IMG/VR virus record: IMGVR_UViG_3300010160_000065 | Span: 1-49,981 of that record | Reading direction: 5' to 3' (one strand) | DNA: 49,981 nucleotides | Source of the DNA: a virus | Shown: positions 29,804 through 44,311 of the stretch, piece by piece | How positions within the stretch are numbered: the stretch's first letter is position 1 | Layout of the letters: every line of letters starts with the position of its first letter | Program-made: the position numbers and the translations under genes | Notes under the pieces: generated by a model | What the model saw: the letters and a program-made list of their open reading frames with translations, nothing else | Told to the model about the DNA's origin: nothing | Database searches by the model: none

Positions 29804-29807
29804 CTAA

Positions 29808-30680
29808 TTAAAATGCACTGGCAAACAACTTTTTCCAGGTGTCAGTGGCGATACACAGATACACAAAGTTGCTGTCATAGGCAATATCCCCAAATGTTCC
29901 TGTACTGGCCGAGCTAACAGGAACTGCCACACTTCGTATACTAAACGGTCCTGTAGGTCCAGTTGGCCCTGCACCAGTAGGTCCGCTCGGGCCAGTCCAC
30001 CCTGTCGGGCCAGTCCACCCCGTCGGACCTGTAACTCCCTGTGGTCCGGTCCATCCTGTAGGCCCAGTACTACCAGTAGGTCCAGTAGGTCCGGTCCACC
30101 CTGTCGGGCCTGTAGGGCCTAAATCTCCCTGGAATCCTCGAGGTCCCGATACACCTTGGGGTCCTGTAACGCCTTGGGGTCCCTGCTCGCCTTGCGGTCC
30201 GGTAGGTCCCTGCTCGCCTTGCGGTCCTGTAACTCCGGTAGGACCTATTGGTCCTCCACTAGGGCCAGTTGCTCCGACATCCCCCGTAGGCCCGGTTGGA
30301 CCTATGCCACTTGGGCCAGTTGGTCCTGTTGCGCCGGCACCGGTTGCTCCGGTTGGTCCTGTACCACTCGGTCCTGTTACTCCAGTAGGACCAGTCGGTC
30401 CACCGTAACCAACTCCGCTAGGGCCAGTTGGTCCTTGTGGTCCAGCTACAGTACTAGAAGGTCCAGTTGCTCCAGTTGGCCCAGTCGCCCCGTTGTTTCC
30501 CGGACTGCCTGATAATCCCGATGATCCTGTAGGACCAGTTGGCCCTTTAGAAAAAGTAGTAATAATTTGATCAACTACTTGTCCAAACGTAAGTCGCTTG
30601 GCCAGTCGATTATCGACTACCATGAAATAGGTTTGATTAGTAACTGTGGTTATAATTGGTAATTGATTAATATTTGCCAT
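29808..30680 (-). CDS. Collagen-like virion protein (290 aa)
   Basis: Residues ~46-235 are almost uninterrupted G-x-y triplets, mostly GPT, GPS, GPQ and GWT, with a few one-residue breaks; such stretches form collagen-type triple helices in phage fibres. The N-terminal 45 residues ([33 protein letters not shown]) form an attachment or trimerisation domain, and the last ~50 ([35 protein letters not shown]) form a beta cap. The ribosome site AAGGATTT precedes the ATG, which is 2 bases after the giant gene stop. Role: rigid spacer or adhesive fibre. Confidence 0.9.
   Translation of the reverse strand: MANINQLPIITTVTNQTYFMVVDNRLAKRLTFGQVVDQIITTFSKGPTGPTGSSGLSGSPGNNGATGPTGATGPSSTVAGPQGPTGPSGVGYGGPTGPTGVTGPSGTGPTGATGAGATGPTGPSGIGPTGPTGDVGATGPSGGPIGPTGVTGPQGEQGPTGPQGEQGPQGVTGPQGVSGPRGFQGDLGPTGPTGWTGPTGPTGSTGPTGWTGPQGVTGPTGWTGPTGWTGPSGPTGAGPTGPTGPFSIRSVAVPVSSASTGTFGDIAYDSNFVYLCIATDTWKKLFASAF
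29955..30545 (-). repeat. Short-period coding repeat for G-x-y triplets
   Basis: Tandem 9- and 18-base units encoding Gly-x-y, rich in variants of GGTCCTACTGG on the plus strand (GPTGPT and GPTGWTG blocks). Near-identical units sit next to each other at 29995-30115 and 30165-30235. Repeat number may change by recombination or slippage. Confidence 0.85.
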
Positions 30681-30682
30681 TT

Positions 30683-33600
30683 TTAAAATCCTTGTAGTGT
30701 GTTTCCTTGATCGTCTGTTACAGCAAATCCGCTGTCGTCAAACAATGCAGGATCACCTCCATAATAATACTTGTCAGGTAATTCAGCAGGACGAGCTTGT
30801 AAGAATCTTGCAGGAACTGTAGTACTGTCCATTAGAGATTTAGTTGATTCTCCCGGCACTATCACATCATTCCAAACATCATAACCGGCAAACTGACGTT
30901 TAACCATTGTTAATCTTACTCCTGGCTGTACCCCTTCCGGAATATTTAACGAAATTTCTTGCTTAAATTCATTAGCCACTACTGAAAATTCTGGAGGGCG
31001 ATACATTAACCCTCGATACTCATAACCGTTAACTGCATTTAGCTTATTAGATTGCGTATAGACCCAGACCTGATTGGTTAGTGTGGTTACATATGCGGTG
31101 CCAATAATTGTTGTGTACGGTAATGTTTCAGTAGATGTAGTAAAATTAACAGTATTAATGATAGGACTATCATAAGAAATATTAATATCTTGATGATACG
31201 TTCCTAATTTATTCAGCAATCTACCTCCATAATATACAGATATTTGATCAGCAGAGTTTATGTAACTAGCCGTAGACAATATTATACCATTGTTGTTAAA
31301 TGATCCGGTGTTTACAGAATCTGTATAGAATTTAGATATATGATTATTTTTATAAACAGTATAGGCGGTACTGATGCCTGTTAAGGTATTTTGCACTAGA
31401 ATGCTTTCATCAAACGGCACTGTTTGCTCAATGCTTTGATCGATAACTTTTGTATTTTCTTGGCTATAAAAACTTGGCGCTGTTCCTAATGTACTTCTTC
31501 TTAACTGCGCTAAGACATGATCTGTACTGTAAGTTTTTCTGATAAAGGTTACTTCAGTTCCTGTAGTCAAAGCTATCGACGCAGTATTGTTCAAGGTTAC
31601 CCTGTTTGATACTGTAGAAATAACTGTAGTCTCTAAAGGTATTCCCTGTATTGTTACAAAATCTCCCGGATTAATCAAATAGTTAGTGCCGGTATCAATA
31701 GCGAGTACGTTTTCTCCAAATCTTGTTAGACCAATAATTGTTGTTGCGGTTACTAATGTTTGAGTTTCTACAGGTCTAGTTTCTGTTTTAAAGAATTCAA
31801 TTCTTTCGCCGTCAATTATTACAACCCCAGGAATATTTGCTTCCACTGAAGGTCTAGCAAGCACTGTCAAGTCTGCTACAAAAATTTCTGTATCAGTAAA
31901 AGTTAACGGTTTTGTTAAGTAGGTAGTATTCTGTTTACTCAATCGTTTGAAGTGAGTCCTATTAAACAGATCATTGAATATTCTGTGTCCCAGTATAGTC
32001 GATGATAATTTTTCACTGCTGAATGTTATGATAACAACTTTGTCAACGGGTTTGAAATTAAACCAATCGCTTACCTGTACAGTGACCTGATCTTCTAATA
32101 TTTCAAAGTCAACAAAATTGACCAGAGGTATACCATTAACTGTGATCCAGATATAATTTTCATCCAATACAGGTCTACTAATTTTATATCGTCGACTTGG
32201 GTTACCGTTGAACACTTCTGTCCTGATCAACATGTCGTCTTGATTATTATAGGTAATAACTTTTATTTCACCAGACCAGTTGGTATTCCAACCGTAATAA
32301 CCAAAATTAGTAACAGGAGCACATAATAATAAATTTGATCCCACAATATCATAATGATAATCTTGTTCAGGAAAATCAGCAGTACTTCCTGGTTTTCCTA
32401 GTATTGCAATTACATCTCCCCTACTTAACAGCGCCGAGTTAATAGTAACTTGATAAACTCCGTCAAGAAGTCCTACAGTAAAATCAAATCCTCGTTTTAA
32501 TTCAGACCCGTTAATATATGTTCTAACTCTGGCTAGATCAAAATTTTTCAATGCGCCAGTGCTGGTCACATTGTTAATTGCATAAGAATTATCTGCTGGA
32601 TCTTCTACCTTATAATAATCTATATGAGGCGGTGTCAGCATGCTTCGTCCGCCTGTGGAAGTATTATAAAATTCAACTATTGCATTGGCCACAAATGGTT
32701 CAACTTCCCCCGGAGGGTTCTCTAAAGCATAAGGAATCTCAGTGTATGTACCTACAGGAGCACGAGCATCTACATTGATTATTTGCTCATGGATTTCATT
32801 AAAGTACTTGTGCCCAAACCCAAAGAACCAAGCTGTTACCACATTAGGACCTGTGGCGGTTGACAGATTATAAACATTAGCAACCGCTCTGCGATTGTCG
32901 TCATCGGCATAGGTTAGTATGTAACCGTATTCAGTTGAGGTACTTACCGCAGGAATACTTTGTCCGTTGACTGTGACATATGCTGATCGAACTGAGTCAA
33001 TGCCAGCTAAACTTTGTACCTGTGCAGAACTAGTCGGAGGTATAATTGTAGCAGAATCAATAACTCCTGCTTCGGTATCTGGGCGGCCGCCACCGATGCT
33101 GATCACTGTGTATCTCACTAATCCAGAACTGCCTTGAGGTGGTATTATTAATTCATTTGTAGTCCAGTTAATTGCATATTGAGTACTGGTTGTAAAATTA
33201 GTATTTGTATTATATGAAAAAATTGTATTGGCATAACTGACCATTACACTGGCATAACTAGGAGGAACAATACTCATTATGCGAGTAGCAGTAGAGTTAG
33301 AATCTATAAAGAATGAAGATGATAAAACTACCGGTGCACCCTCTGGATTTTTTGTATAAACATTAATGCCTAGGCTTTCGGCTACGTGCCCGGGAACTAG
33401 CTCCTCAGGAGCATAGCTGTTGTCTGAACTAATAAATCTATCTCCATCTATAATAACATCTTCGGGATTTATTCCAAGGGCACCGTTTGCAACTCCAGCG
33501 TTCCATGTGCCGCCAATGATGGCACTATCTAGCAAGGCCGAATTAACGCTATAACTCCAGAATTCAATAGTAGAAGTGTTGGGTATTGTTTTAACCGTAG

Positions 33601-36600
33601 TAGTGTTAACTGTAATCACCTTGGTTATCGGATTGATACCTACCACTTTAGCAATAGATGATCTGAAGATAGGTGTAGATGTACTGATCACATTTACTGA
33701 CTGCCCTACAGTAATTCCACTAATGTCAGATACCGCAATGTTTGTCCAAGTACCGCCGACTACAGAAGACGACGCAGTTGTTACGGCACTGAAATATGTT
33801 CCAACTTCGTCGGCCCATAGGGCTCTATCAAAGCCTAGATAAGTATCCCATTTTGTACTATAATCAAATGTTAGCCCTTGGATTGATGCCTGGGGGTAAA
33901 CAATACCTGTCATTAACTGCCCTAAATCTAATCCTGGCATCCCCGATTTAGGTGTGTAATAGTTTAAAATTCTATCAACAGAGTTCAATACATCTGTACT
34001 CTTAATATAGGATATTTCAAGTGTCTGACCATTTAGCGGCACATAATTTAAAAATATTATTTTATTTTTATGCTGTAAATATTCTTGAGAATCGGTAGAA
34101 TATTCAGTATAGTACTTTATTGTATAATCTGAATTCAACACTAACTCACCGTCTAATGTTGCTACTATTTTATTTTTATCCGGATCTGCAACCCAAGATA
34201 AAATAAATTCATTAGTCGATCCATCGCAAACGAATGCGTCTATCGTGTTAAGATTACCTGTTTCGGACTGTCGACTTGTCCTATCAAATCTAATTCCAAT
34301 AGTATTTTCTCGAACTTTACCATTTGATAATTTAGCATAGGCCACTGCATTAATTAAACCAGTAGATCCTCCGCCTTGAATAACAACTCTTGGAGACCTA
34401 CTGTAATTTTGTCCTGGGTTAGTTACGATAATATCGTAAACTTCACCTGATCGAATGTACGCTTCGGCAGTGGCCCCGGAGCCAGTATCTCCAGGCTCTG
34501 TAATTAGATCAACCTTCGGAGGGAATGTGTATCCTGCCCCCGGGTTTCCTATAGAAATTTCGCCCACTCCAAACAGATAATTATCAGCCCAGGCCTTCCA
34601 AGGCTGGGTATTCATTAAAGGATTACCAAAATTAACTGTGATAAATTTTTCTAAATTATTATCATAAACTGACGGTAAATCAAAGTCTGTCACATAGGTT
34701 TGACTTGGTTCTAATACCGTGTAGTTAGTTGTAAAATTTCGAATACTGGTATGGTATGGTTTAACTTCGCCGATATAATCTTCATAGAATTGACTATTTT
34801 GAAGTTTATAAATAGGTCGTTGATCCAAATCACCTGCATAATTTATAACATTGATAAATGATGTTTTGAATGCCCAGTCTAAAAGTTTTTGCTCACTTAA
34901 CGCATATTTAACTGCTTTGAAGAACAACAAATTCCAGTTAATTTTTAACGCATTAACAAATAAATCGTCTCTTAATGCAGTCAATAGGTAGTGTAATTCA
35001 ATATCTGGTATTTGGTCAAACAAAGTTTGGTCAAATGCACTGTTGTTATCATATGATAAATTACTATTTGAAAAATTCCAAATGTTATCTAGTATTTTTA
35101 TTGTGCCGTTTTCTGCATAGACAATATTGAAATTACTATCAAATGTACCATTCACTCCGTCTGATGTTTTTTCAACAATGATATAAGTTCCAAGGCCTGC
35201 ATCGTTAACCTTGACATACGATCCTACTGTTAATTCAGTCAATGTGTCTAGTTCATATACTTCATTAACTGTTGCCGAATAATCTAAAAATTGGTTATAT
35301 GTGTCCGACGACCAATCAATATAGTCCCAATACAATGAGGTGTTGTATTCTTGAGTATGAGCTCTAATCCAGCTATCTGACAATTTGTCATAGATAAATT
35401 TTGTCCATTTGCCCGTAAATGACGTATCAGCTAACACTATTACTGTATAAGGCCTAACTGTTAACCGCGGAGCTGTGGCCAGTCCCTCACCGGCATTTTT
35501 AATTTCAGCGGAAATAACATGTCCTCGAGAATTAATTGTAGTAACTATTTCAGCACCGTTGCCTCCTTCAATAGTCACTACTGGACTAATTTTATAACCT
35601 GCTCCGGTTTTATCAATAGAGACGCTACGGATTTTTCCATCTTTTATTGTGCAAGACAACTCCGCGGCAACTAACTGTCGAGTATCAATTAATAGCAGTG
35701 CTTCGTTATCTTCGACTACTTGATCGTATTCGTGACTATATTCATCTGGTGGAATTTCTTGTTTGTTTAAATTTTCAAAACTATAATTTCCGGTAATTCT
35801 TTCTTTAGATAATACATCGTTAGCAAATTCAACAATATTTCTTAGAGCAGACAGTCTATCTTTAAACATGGTTTGTCTAGGCCTGATACCAACACCATAA
35901 CGAGCCCTAGCAGATAGTGCAGGATCAGGTACAGTATTACCTAGGCTATCATGTCCTAATAAACTGTCCATTAATTTCTTTTCTAATAATGCATTAGGTC
36001 GACTAGTAGCTAATCCGTCTTGCAATAATAACCATTCAGTGTGTCTAGGTATTTCATTACTGATAGTGTCGGACGCAATATTAAGGTGTATTCTATTATC
36101 AACTAATAAATTACCAACATTGGCTAATACTACTGCATCTTTAGCAATTATTGAAGCATATTGTAATCCATAAATTGTAGGATTAGCAATTAGGCTTGAT
36201 ACTTGATAACTATTGATTCTTCTATTTTTTACATTAGGAACAACTAATTTATTTTTTACCCAGAAGTAATAATAATTTGTAAAAGAATCATTTATGCTGT
36301 TATAAAATTGTTTAGCAGACACCACTGAGTTATCAGGGTGTTTAGGTTGCCCGCTAATTCCTAAGGCAAGGCCTTCTGTGGTGTCGGCAAATGCCGCCCA
36401 TTGACTCGGTAAGTATGTAGATCCTACCCATTCGTATACATCAATACTTGACCCTGGGAATAATCTTCCCCAGTTATTTTTTCTATACTCTAAGCTACCT
36501 TGTTCATACCATGAATATTTTACTGTGCTTAAATCCCACCATAGGTCTCCTACATGTTCTTCCATCCAACATGTATTAGGATCATTTACTGTAGCATCCG

Positions 36601-39600
36601 TACCGATGGCATAAATTGCAGGATCAAAAGATGATTTGTATCGTATTTCTTGTTCTGCAAGACCTGAAATTTTTCCCTTTAACGGATCAATTACATCAAG
36701 GTATTCAACTATTTCCTCATTGAAGGTATCAATTAACGATACCTTTTGAATAGCGTTTACAGATATTAAATTGTCCTGCTCTCTTAATAAATTTAAACTT
36801 TGTGCCGTGGTATCTTTTTTGTAAAACTGATAGAATGAACTGGTTGCCAAGTCTGGTGTGACAGAGTTTTTATAAGCCGGAGATCCAACATAGATACTAT
36901 TTTGATTCAATGCAATACTAAACCCAAAGTTAGTTCCCGTAGTTGTATCCGGAGGAATTAGTTCGTCGGCTAATCTAAACAGATTATTTTTTCTGTTATA
37001 TACATATGCCGTTCCCGAATATGTGATGGCATCAAAAAACGTTGTAGATTCAAGGTCAAATGTTGTCTGGGCATCTGATTGAGTACTATTAGGATCATTT
37101 ACATATTGTGCTGTAAGATCAGGTTGTGTTCCTAGCAACAAAGAATATTTGTCAAAGGTTTCAGAAACATGTCGATTGGTACCAATTGCTGATGCTACTA
37201 TTTCAGTAGCATCAGGGTTAATATCAACAGCCTGGCCAAACTTCATTCCTACACCGATTACAGGATTAGATATAATTTGTAATAGAGTAAATGTACCAAC
37301 TGAACTGGTTCTTTTATAAATTGCAACCTTACCATAAGATTGATCAGAATTTCGAGCTTCGGATGCAGTTACGCACATGTAATTGCCGGTAGGACTAACA
37401 GCAATATCTGTACCAAATTTAGCATACTTGTCAAATGGACTATAAATTGTTTGTAAAAATTGAGTAGTTGTTCCTACAAAAACTGTAACTAAACCTTTGT
37501 TGGAATCATACCCAGGGGCACTAATTGCAATTATTTCTGCATTGTCAGATCCGGTAATTATACTACCCCATTGACTGCCAGTGTTTGCCAAAGTAATTAC
37601 TGGATTAATAACCTTGCCTTTATAAGAGATGTCAACGGTTCCTGTAGTGACTGTGCTGGTAGTGACCCAGTAAGAATAAACAGTTCCTGTCCCAAGAGAA
37701 TTAGTTTGGGGAGCACCTACCAATAGAAGCTTACCTAATGAAGTAGCAACTTCATAAATGCTAGTTCCAAATCGTTCGTAATTAGATGGGTACGGGCTTA
37801 ATAAAACTTTTTGTGTTTTTTCTTCTATTAAAGTTCCGTCAACGCTACTAATTTTAACCAGACCTTCCTGTGTCCTCGATGATGCACTACCGGTACCCGA
37901 TGCATATCTTAATGATCCAACTGCATCATTAGATTTAACTTTACCTGTAAGAGGGGCTCCTACAAACATCAATCCGTAGCCTGTTGGCCCATTACTGTCA
38001 ATAAATTCTTGGCTATCGTAGGCCAAATCCCATCCAAATCCAGTTTCATCACCTAAAGAATAATACTGTGTGATTCCTGTGTTAATTCCGTACCTGAACT
38101 TTAATTGTATAGAATTTCCAGATTCGTAATAAACAGATACGTTACCAGTGTTTACATTTTCTGTATACCCCGGACTACCTACCATGAATATATTAGTCGG
38201 ACTTGATCTACTGATACTCCATCCTAACTTTTGATCAGTCGGTGATGTGCTAGCAGAAACTGATAATTCGTGATAGTTTTTTATTTTTTGATAAACACTC
38301 CATTTATTATTGCCGTTATCATCGACCCACAACTTTGATCCTTCGGGCAATTCTAAAAGTGTTTGATCTGATGGTAAATTATCAAAAGTACTATTTCTAG
38401 CACTGACGAATTTAAATAATAGTCCCGGAGAAGACGGAGTAATAGTACCTGCAACCACCGTAGAAGAATTTACAACAATGAAACGATTCAATCCAGGAAC
38501 TGATTGAATTTTATATACACCATTAACTCTATCGTCAAACTCATTTACAGATACAACGTCCCCTACAGACAAATTGTGTATGTAATCAGTGTAAAACTCA
38601 ATTGTTCCTGCAACTTCGGTATCTGAAGTCATACTAACTAACTTAGCAGTGTCGAGATTATATTTTAAAACATCCCAATCTCCGTTGTTTTTAGAACCTA
38701 CCCAAATAGTTGTTCCTTGTACAAGTAAATTAGTATTGGTTAACGTTAATATTTCAGATTCGTTAAACAGTGTAAAATCTACATCGTCAAATCTTGCATA
38801 TCCAGCAGTGGCTAATTGGAAAGAATCTGTTCCGGTTTCGGTAGTAAAAGTAGCAGTTGATTTATATTCTATAGGAGTAATAGATAAATCTGCAGGCAAA
38901 CTATAATAAATTAAATCGTTTGGTGTTGTAGGTGTTGTCTCAACAAAATTAATGACTTGAGGATTTTCAATGAACCCGCCTTCAACTAACGGTACTTCAA
39001 TTTCTTTATAGGTTTCGTAAGATCCATAGTATCCAACTCGGAACGCCCACTCTTCGTTGTAATCAATTTGTCCTTGAAGATTGTGGATTGTTGCTTTAGA
39101 AAGTTTACTAATTGCATTCTTAGTTCCCTTTTCTTTGATAAAACCTTGATAGAATTTATATTGAGCAATAGGATCTGTAAAAATATTGTTTAAGTAAACT
39201 CGAGGTGTATAGCCTGTTAGATGCTGTGCCATTTTTTGTTGGGCACTGTCAAAATTATCAATATCTAAACTGTAAAAATCTTCAAACTGACTAATTTTAT
39301 AATCAAAATTTGACAACAATGCGGCTACAGGTTTTTCGCCTAGAGGAACCCATTTTGTAAAATCAAATTTTTCTGAAGAGGCAACATTTTGTTTAGCAGA
39401 ATAATAATTTCCGTTGAAACGAACAACATCACCATATCGATAATTAGTGTATGTCTTCCAATCTGTTACTGTTGCTTCGTCATATATAAAACCCGGACTG
39501 AAATAATCGCCATCCCAGTTTGCAGTTCTAAAACCTTTTACTTTCATCCTATGTTGGCGATATCCTGTGACTTTATCATAGATAACATCATTAAACATAG

Positions 39601-42600
39601 TTCTATTTTTGAATACTAGACCGTGTTCTTTTTGTACAGAATTTAATCTAGCAAAATATATACCGTCAAAAGAATTTAATGTTTTGATTGTACATACTCC
39701 GTCTTCACGGTCGACTGACAAAGATGTTTTAGGAAACGGACGGCCATTGGCCTGTAATATACTATATTCGTAAAAACTATTAAAAATATTATCAACTACA
39801 GATGCAGGATTTTTAAATTTAATCTGATTAGCAAAAGGACTTAATGTAATGATATTTTGAGAAGCCCAGTTTTGTGTAGTCCAATATAAAAATTCTTTAC
39901 ATGTAAAGTCCCAATCAATAGCTGACTGAAGCTCACTGTTATATTCATCAAAATAGAACCCTTGCCCTTTGAGCCAGGCACCGTATCCTATTAATAAATC
40001 ATAGACTTCTTGAATTGTATTAAACTCTGTTCCGTAGGGAATATTTTTTTCTATACTGTCAATTGTACTTGCAATTTGCACAGTGGCCCCGCCAATTATC
40101 GGCAATGCAGGTAACCTTTGGAAATAAGACTCAACAAAAGTATCACCACTTCTGTGGCTATTTTTAACCCTATAATAATAATTTCCGTATTTTACTATCT
40201 GCCCTTGCTGATAATAAGTGCCTGATAATGCAGAATTTGCAGTAGTCGTATCAACTGACGATAACCCACTTTGCCCGATCGATGAACTCGATGCCCATGT
40301 AATGTAAGGATCTGAAACTCCGCCTACTGTAATCGTCGGAGTGTCGGTATTTCTTAAAACAGTATAGACTGTAAAGTAAGGATTATTATTATCATATCCT
40401 TTAACAATGAATTTGCCATTATTTTTTTGTACAATTACTCCAGAAATTGCAGTAGATTTAATAGGGTTACTAACATTTAAAATTAAACTATAATCTTCCG
40501 GAGGAAGCAATGCTCCCTGACTAGTGCTGGTAGGCTCAATAGAATCAATAGTAATTTGTAATTTGTTTTTATTAACAAATCCGCCAGCTTTATAAAATAA
40601 ATTAAAATCTGCATTATCAAGATCGGATCTTAGCTCTTTAATATAATTGCCGGTACGCTGAAGGCCAATTTCACTAACATATACACTATAACCGCTGTTG
40701 GTTATAGTATCAGTCTCTCCGTGGATGCTTACATTTTTTAATTTTAAAAATTCAAAATTTGGCTCGTAGTCCCACTGCCCGGAAAGGTTTCGTCTAGTCT
40801 TAATCGGGTCATACATCAGCGACGCATAGGAAGCAGGACTTGTTAATGCCAATAGTTTTTGGATGACAAATGGCCAATAACTGCTTCGGCGCCATGCGGT
40901 TTCGGCCGCACCATGATCTCCAAATTTCCAAGGCTGGCGGCGGTTATAAGCAGTTACATTTGTGGCTATTAATTGGGTCGGATCTACTAATCTTCCTTGG
41001 TCGTCAACTGGTAATACTTTAGATAAGCCAGGTCTTGCATATTCAACATGCACTCCTGCACGGTATCCTTGTCTTACTAATCCTTGTTCTAGATCTCTCC
41101 ATAACAACTCGTTTCCAGAAGTGTAAGGTGCAGGACCATATTGTCTAGCCCACCAGGTTGGATACTCTGTAAAACCCAGCATTTCCCACGGAGTATAATT
41201 AGGAGAGTCAGTATCGTAGAAATAATTAAATATCGATCTCCAACTTCCCGATAACTCAATGCCAAATTCTCTGTTATAACTTCCTGCGTAATTCCAAGTA
41301 AATGGATCATATTGATCAAATGCTGTATTTTCCTGATAGTCAATGCCGTAGGTTCCTGACCATTTAATAAAATCTCTTTGAATTATTTCATTTACTTCTT
41401 TAACAGAATAATCAGATTTACGGAATGCTCCAGGTAATGCACCCATGAACTCGAATACATTTGAGTTATAAGGAAATTTAATATTGTTATATACTCTCTT
41501 TTCAAATTCAAGAATGATATCATCTCTATAATCGTTATAAGCCGCCATGATACTGCCATCATGACATTTGATGGATTTGCGAAGGCCGTTTACATACGAT
41601 CCATCATCATAGATGTATGGTCGGCTTTTTGGATAAAGTCCTAATTTTGTAGGTGTCGGCGGAATAAAAGATCCGCGAGTATCGCGGTAGTCTTCGACTA
41701 CTAAAATATCGCCTTTATTACGAGTTACCAATAACTGAACAGCAGAATTTGTCGGCGAATAATCGTACTGTGCTCCATGTATTAATTGTACTCCGTTTAA
41801 GTATACCAAGACAGATCTATATGTATACCTTGAAATACCCGTAGCATCAAATGCTGAAGTAATAGGATAAGAAGAAATATTGGGATTAGTAATAGTCCAA
41901 GTTCTAGTATTTTTATCTGATCCATAGGCTATCATATCAGATAGATAGTAAGGTGATTGAACGTCCTTATCAACGTTTAATTCTTTAAGTGCTATATCAA
42001 CTGCGGTTACAGGATCAGTTTGTAACCCAATGCTGGCGATCTTTTTTAAGAAAGCCATTCTAAATTGATTATATTGATCAGCCGCAATTGTTATCGCATC
42101 AATGGCATTGTGTTCTTTTTTACCAAGGAAGAAATGCGCAAACGACATAGGATTTTTATTGGTTATAAACCTATTTCCCTTGGCAGAAATATTACTAAGA
42201 TCTCTTAAATTGCTATCGCCTGGAAAATTGCCAGTAAATTCTGAAGTTTTAACAACCATCGATTTAACATGATCGCTTATTTCGCTAAGTGTAAAACTAT
42301 CAGCATTTTCATTTAGTGGGTTATTGGTCAATCCTAGGGGAGTTTCATAATAATTTGATTCACCAACAGTTGTGGCAATATCAGATTTTAATAACGGAAT
42401 TTTATAAGGATCAGCTATTGACCAAGTATTAAAAAAGTTATCGCCAATCTTAAAAAATGTTGTGCTAGTAGGTATCGTTGTCTCATCTTCGGGCAAAACT
42501 ATTTGACCGTCCATGAAATAATTTTTAAAAAGATAACTACCTACTCCGATACTATTTCGATAGTTTAAAGGAAACCCTAGGATTGGATCTGCAGAGCCCG

Positions 42601-44308
42601 ATCCTATATCATACCCAAACACTTTATTACCAGAAAAACTAGTAACATAGTAATTTAAATCACTAAAACTTGCTCTCCTATAATCGTATAGATCAAATAA
42701 AGGCGCTTGATTTAATGCAGTTTTTTGTTGTGAATATTTCCATTCGTCTCCGTTAAACCACCAACTAGTTCCTGTGTATTTTTTACCATAGTTTACAGCT
42801 ACTACTGATTCCGTTGCAGGGGCATCAACTTGTTCGAGGGTTAATCTTAATCTATTATTGATACCAATATAATTAACTTGATAAATTTTTCCACGGACTT
42901 CGTTGTCAGTATCTGCTACAAATATAACTCTGTGACCTTGCGCTAATTGTACACCGTCAACATGATGTCCAGCAGACCCTTCAACTAAACTAAATGCGTC
43001 GGTTGTTTCTGTGTCAATTAAATCAACATTTTCTATGCCTCGAGACCCAAAGTTAAATAATTTAAAATCAGCTTCAAATTCAATAATAGGGCGTTTAGCT
43101 CTTAGGTTGGCAGGATATACAGGAGTTTGACCTGTGGCCAGAGCAGATGCGGTAATAACGTCTTTATGCACCCATCGATTATATCTTGACCAAGGGTTTA
43201 AATCCCTACTTGCTCGATTGATCGTAATGTAATCAGGTGTTAATGGTAACTTCTTAAAACTATCAAATGGATAGTCATCAAAAGGAGTAGCGTCAAAATT
43301 TTCATTAAAAGTTGCTGTGGGAAGTTCAGCACAGTTTAATAAATCATATTCGACTAACCTAATGGCAATACCTACACCTTCAACAAAAAAGTCTCGATTT
43401 CTATAAAATTCGGGATATACATCTCCGCCAAATCTAATCTTCATACCATTTGACAGGACCACATTGTTTCCGGAAGTATAATGTTTTTTACCTATAATAT
43501 CTGTTTCAACATTTATTTGAGAATCTTCTGCAACTGCTTTGACAGAAATTTGCCCTTGTGCATATTGTTGAGTATCACTGACGTAGAATAAAGTATCTGG
43601 AGTATTGTTATCGATTGTAACAGAAATTATTCCGGTACTGGTTCCATTATTAGTAACTCCAAAATTAAATTGATCTCCAGTACCCAGGGTGGCAGAAGTT
43701 TTAATGTAAAATTTAAAAGAAGAGTCAACTTTGAAGTGATAGGTGTTTCCTCTGTAAAGAGAAATTAACGGATTAGCAGTTAGTCCATCGGGGGTAAACA
43801 CAAACGCAGTTTTTGCGCTGTTGTTTACAACAGTATATGTACTGGTACTATTTTTTGGAGATCCGTCAATTGTTATAACATTTGGACCGGTAACCAACCA
43901 ATAGTATTGCTGATAGTTGATTAATTTATCCCAGTCAATATGAGGATTATAAGAATAAAACTCGGGCCTAAACAATCTGTCAAAGTTATCAACTTTACTA
44001 CCTTGTATAGACAGCTCGTTGACTAAATCATCTAATGCCACAACATCAGTTACATTATCAGAAGAATCTCTAATTACCAGGGCAGGATCTAATTGATAAT
44101 TTCTTCTCAAAGGCAGTGTTTCAGAAATATAGATATCTGCTGTAGAATTGTAGGTAACAGTTTCGGTGTCACCTATATATCCATCGAGACGTTCAACTTG
44201 CGGTTTCTGTATTAACTGATCAATTGTGCTGGATAGAAATTTAGAATTTCTATCTGTTCTTAGAAACTCCGGAAGTAGATTTACTGATTTAATAATTTTA
44301 TCTGCCAT
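30683..44308 (-). CDS. Giant baseplate/tail structural protein in gp7 position (4541 aa)
   Basis: A single 13.6-kb open frame. The N-terminal ~160 residues ([54 protein letters not shown]) look like the baseplate-wedge proteins of marine T4-like phages, and gp6 lies directly upstream, where T4 has gp7. Around residues 2030-2490 there are FG-GAP-like propeller repeats ([46 protein letters not shown]). Residues ~2900-2955 and ~3255-3330 hold two GAGY...P.V.I repeats. One GDLWWD motif matches the fibre proteins. T4 gp7 is only about 1030 residues, so this may combine wedge, cell-contact and fibre functions. No stop or frameshift interrupts it. Confidence 0.85.
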   Translation of the reverse strand: MADKIIKSVNLLPEFLRTDRNSKFLSSTIDQLIQKPQVERLDGYIGDTETVTYNSTADIYISETLPLRRNYQLDPALVIRDSSDNVTDVVALDDLVNELSIQGSKVDNFDRLFRPEFYSYNPHIDWDKLINYQQYYWLVTGPNVITIDGSPKNSTSTYTVVNNSAKTAFVFTPDGLTANPLISLYRGNTYHFKVDSSFKFYIKTSATLGTGDQFNFGVTNNGTSTGIISVTIDNNTPDTLFYVSDTQQYAQGQISVKAVAEDSQINVETDIIGKKHYTSGNNVVLSNGMKIRFGGDVYPEFYRNRDFFVEGVGIAIRLVEYDLLNCAELPTATFNENFDATPFDDYPFDSFKKLPLTPDYITINRASRDLNPWSRYNRWVHKDVITASALATGQTPVYPANLRAKRPIIEFEADFKLFNFGSRGIENVDLIDTETTDAFSLVEGSAGHHVDGVQLAQGHRVIFVADTDNEVRGKIYQVNYIGINNRLRLTLEQVDAPATESVVAVNYGKKYTGTSWWFNGDEWKYSQQKTALNQAPLFDLYDYRRASFSDLNYYVTSFSGNKVFGYDIGSGSADPILGFPLNYRNSIGVGSYLFKNYFMDGQIVLPEDETTIPTSTTFFKIGDNFFNTWSIADPYKIPLLKSDIATTVGESNYYETPLGLTNNPLNENADSFTLSEISDHVKSMVVKTSEFTGNFPGDSNLRDLSNISAKGNRFITNKNPMSFAHFFLGKKEHNAIDAITIAADQYNQFRMAFLKKIASIGLQTDPVTAVDIALKELNVDKDVQSPYYLSDMIAYGSDKNTRTWTITNPNISSYPITSAFDATGISRYTYRSVLVYLNGVQLIHGAQYDYSPTNSAVQLLVTRNKGDILVVEDYRDTRGSFIPPTPTKLGLYPKSRPYIYDDGSYVNGLRKSIKCHDGSIMAAYNDYRDDIILEFEKRVYNNIKFPYNSNVFEFMGALPGAFRKSDYSVKEVNEIIQRDFIKWSGTYGIDYQENTAFDQYDPFTWNYAGSYNREFGIELSGSWRSIFNYFYDTDSPNYTPWEMLGFTEYPTWWARQYGPAPYTSGNELLWRDLEQGLVRQGYRAGVHVEYARPGLSKVLPVDDQGRLVDPTQLIATNVTAYNRRQPWKFGDHGAAETAWRRSSYWPFVIQKLLALTSPASYASLMYDPIKTRRNLSGQWDYEPNFEFLKLKNVSIHGETDTITNSGYSVYVSEIGLQRTGNYIKELRSDLDNADFNLFYKAGGFVNKNKLQITIDSIEPTSTSQGALLPPEDYSLILNVSNPIKSTAISGVIVQKNNGKFIVKGYDNNNPYFTVYTVLRNTDTPTITVGGVSDPYITWASSSSIGQSGLSSVDTTTANSALSGTYYQQGQIVKYGNYYYRVKNSHRSGDTFVESYFQRLPALPIIGGATVQIASTIDSIEKNIPYGTEFNTIQEVYDLLIGYGAWLKGQGFYFDEYNSELQSAIDWDFTCKEFLYWTTQNWASQNIITLSPFANQIKFKNPASVVDNIFNSFYEYSILQANGRPFPKTSLSVDREDGVCTIKTLNSFDGIYFARLNSVQKEHGLVFKNRTMFNDVIYDKVTGYRQHRMKVKGFRTANWDGDYFSPGFIYDEATVTDWKTYTNYRYGDVVRFNGNYYSAKQNVASSEKFDFTKWVPLGEKPVAALLSNFDYKISQFEDFYSLDIDNFDSAQQKMAQHLTGYTPRVYLNNIFTDPIAQYKFYQGFIKEKGTKNAISKLSKATIHNLQGQIDYNEEWAFRVGYYGSYETYKEIEVPLVEGGFIENPQVINFVETTPTTPNDLIYYSLPADLSITPIEYKSTATFTTETGTDSFQLATAGYARFDDVDFTLFNESEILTLTNTNLLVQGTTIWVGSKNNGDWDVLKYNLDTAKLVSMTSDTEVAGTIEFYTDYIHNLSVGDVVSVNEFDDRVNGVYKIQSVPGLNRFIVVNSSTVVAGTITPSSPGLLFKFVSARNSTFDNLPSDQTLLELPEGSKLWVDDNGNNKWSVYQKIKNYHELSVSASTSPTDQKLGWSISRSSPTNIFMVGSPGYTENVNTGNVSVYYESGNSIQLKFRYGINTGITQYYSLGDETGFGWDLAYDSQEFIDSNGPTGYGLMFVGAPLTGKVKSNDAVGSLRYASGTGSASSRTQEGLVKISSVDGTLIEEKTQKVLLSPYPSNYERFGTSIYEVATSLGKLLLVGAPQTNSLGTGTVYSYWVTTSTVTTGTVDISYKGKVINPVITLANTGSQWGSIITGSDNAEIIAISAPGYDSNKGLVTVFVGTTTQFLQTIYSPFDKYAKFGTDIAVSPTGNYMCVTASEARNSDQSYGKVAIYKRTSSVGTFTLLQIISNPVIGVGMKFGQAVDINPDATEIVASAIGTNRHVSETFDKYSLLLGTQPDLTAQYVNDPNSTQSDAQTTFDLESTTFFDAITYSGTAYVYNRKNNLFRLADELIPPDTTTGTNFGFSIALNQNSIYVGSPAYKNSVTPDLATSSFYQFYKKDTTAQSLNLLREQDNLISVNAIQKVSLIDTFNEEIVEYLDVIDPLKGKISGLAEQEIRYKSSFDPAIYAIGTDATVNDPNTCWMEEHVGDLWWDLSTVKYSWYEQGSLEYRKNNWGRLFPGSSIDVYEWVGSTYLPSQWAAFADTTEGLALGISGQPKHPDNSVVSAKQFYNSINDSFTNYYYFWVKNKLVVPNVKNRRINSYQVSSLIANPTIYGLQYASIIAKDAVVLANVGNLLVDNRIHLNIASDTISNEIPRHTEWLLLQDGLATSRPNALLEKKLMDSLLGHDSLGNTVPDPALSARARYGVGIRPRQTMFKDRLSALRNIVEFANDVLSKERITGNYSFENLNKQEIPPDEYSHEYDQVVEDNEALLLIDTRQLVAAELSCTIKDGKIRSVSIDKTGAGYKISPVVTIEGGNGAEIVTTINSRGHVISAEIKNAGEGLATAPRLTVRPYTVIVLADTSFTGKWTKFIYDKLSDSWIRAHTQEYNTSLYWDYIDWSSDTYNQFLDYSATVNEVYELDTLTELTVGSYVKVNDAGLGTYIIVEKTSDGVNGTFDSNFNIVYAENGTIKILDNIWNFSNSNLSYDNNSAFDQTLFDQIPDIELHYLLTALRDDLFVNALKINWNLLFFKAVKYALSEQKLLDWAFKTSFINVINYAGDLDQRPIYKLQNSQFYEDYIGEVKPYHTSIRNFTTNYTVLEPSQTYVTDFDLPSVYDNNLEKFITVNFGNPLMNTQPWKAWADNYLFGVGEISIGNPGAGYTFPPKVDLITEPGDTGSGATAEAYIRSGEVYDIIVTNPGQNYSRSPRVVIQGGGSTGLINAVAYAKLSNGKVRENTIGIRFDRTSRQSETGNLNTIDAFVCDGSTNEFILSWVADPDKNKIVATLDGELVLNSDYTIKYYTEYSTDSQEYLQHKNKIIFLNYVPLNGQTLEISYIKSTDVLNSVDRILNYYTPKSGMPGLDLGQLMTGIVYPQASIQGLTFDYSTKWDTYLGFDRALWADEVGTYFSAVTTASSSVVGGTWTNIAVSDISGITVGQSVNVISTSTPIFRSSIAKVVGINPITKVITVNTTTVKTIPNTSTIEFWSYSVNSALLDSAIIGGTWNAGVANGALGINPEDVIIDGDRFISSDNSYAPEELVPGHVAESLGINVYTKNPEGAPVVLSSSFFIDSNSTATRIMSIVPPSYASVMVSYANTIFSYNTNTNFTTSTQYAINWTTNELIIPPQGSSGLVRYTVISIGGGRPDTEAGVIDSATIIPPTSSAQVQSLAGIDSVRSAYVTVNGQSIPAVSTSTEYGYILTYADDDNRRAVANVYNLSTATGPNVVTAWFFGFGHKYFNEIHEQIINVDARAPVGTYTEIPYALENPPGEVEPFVANAIVEFYNTSTGGRSMLTPPHIDYYKVEDPADNSYAINNVTSTGALKNFDLARVRTYINGSELKRGFDFTVGLLDGVYQVTINSALLSRGDVIAILGKPGSTADFPEQDYHYDIVGSNLLLCAPVTNFGYYGWNTNWSGEIKVITYNNQDDMLIRTEVFNGNPSRRYKISRPVLDENYIWITVNGIPLVNFVDFEILEDQVTVQVSDWFNFKPVDKVVIITFSSEKLSSTILGHRIFNDLFNRTHFKRLSKQNTTYLTKPLTFTDTEIFVADLTVLARPSVEANIPGVVIIDGERIEFFKTETRPVETQTLVTATTIIGLTRFGENVLAIDTGTNYLINPGDFVTIQGIPLETTVISTVSNRVTLNNTASIALTTGTEVTFIRKTYSTDHVLAQLRRSTLGTAPSFYSQENTKVIDQSIEQTVPFDESILVQNTLTGISTAYTVYKNNHISKFYTDSVNTGSFNNNGIILSTASYINSADQISVYYGGRLLNKLGTYHQDINISYDSPIINTVNFTTSTETLPYTTIIGTAYVTTLTNQVWVYTQSNKLNAVNGYEYRGLMYRPPEFSVVANEFKQEISLNIPEGVQPGVRLTMVKRQFAGYDVWNDVIVPGESTKSLMDSTTVPARFLQARPAELPDKYYYGGDPALFDDSGFAVTDDQGNTLQGF

Positions 44309-44311
44309 GGT

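Noticed and set aside
30156-30512. 118-aa plus-strand ORF opposite the collagen-like gene
   Set aside because: It is an antisense shadow of the GPT repeats, with a Ser/Cys/Trp-rich composition that follows from the repeat. No ribosome site.
34807-34814. TATAAATA on the plus strand
   Set aside because: It lies inside the minus-strand giant gene and faces no plus-strand gene.
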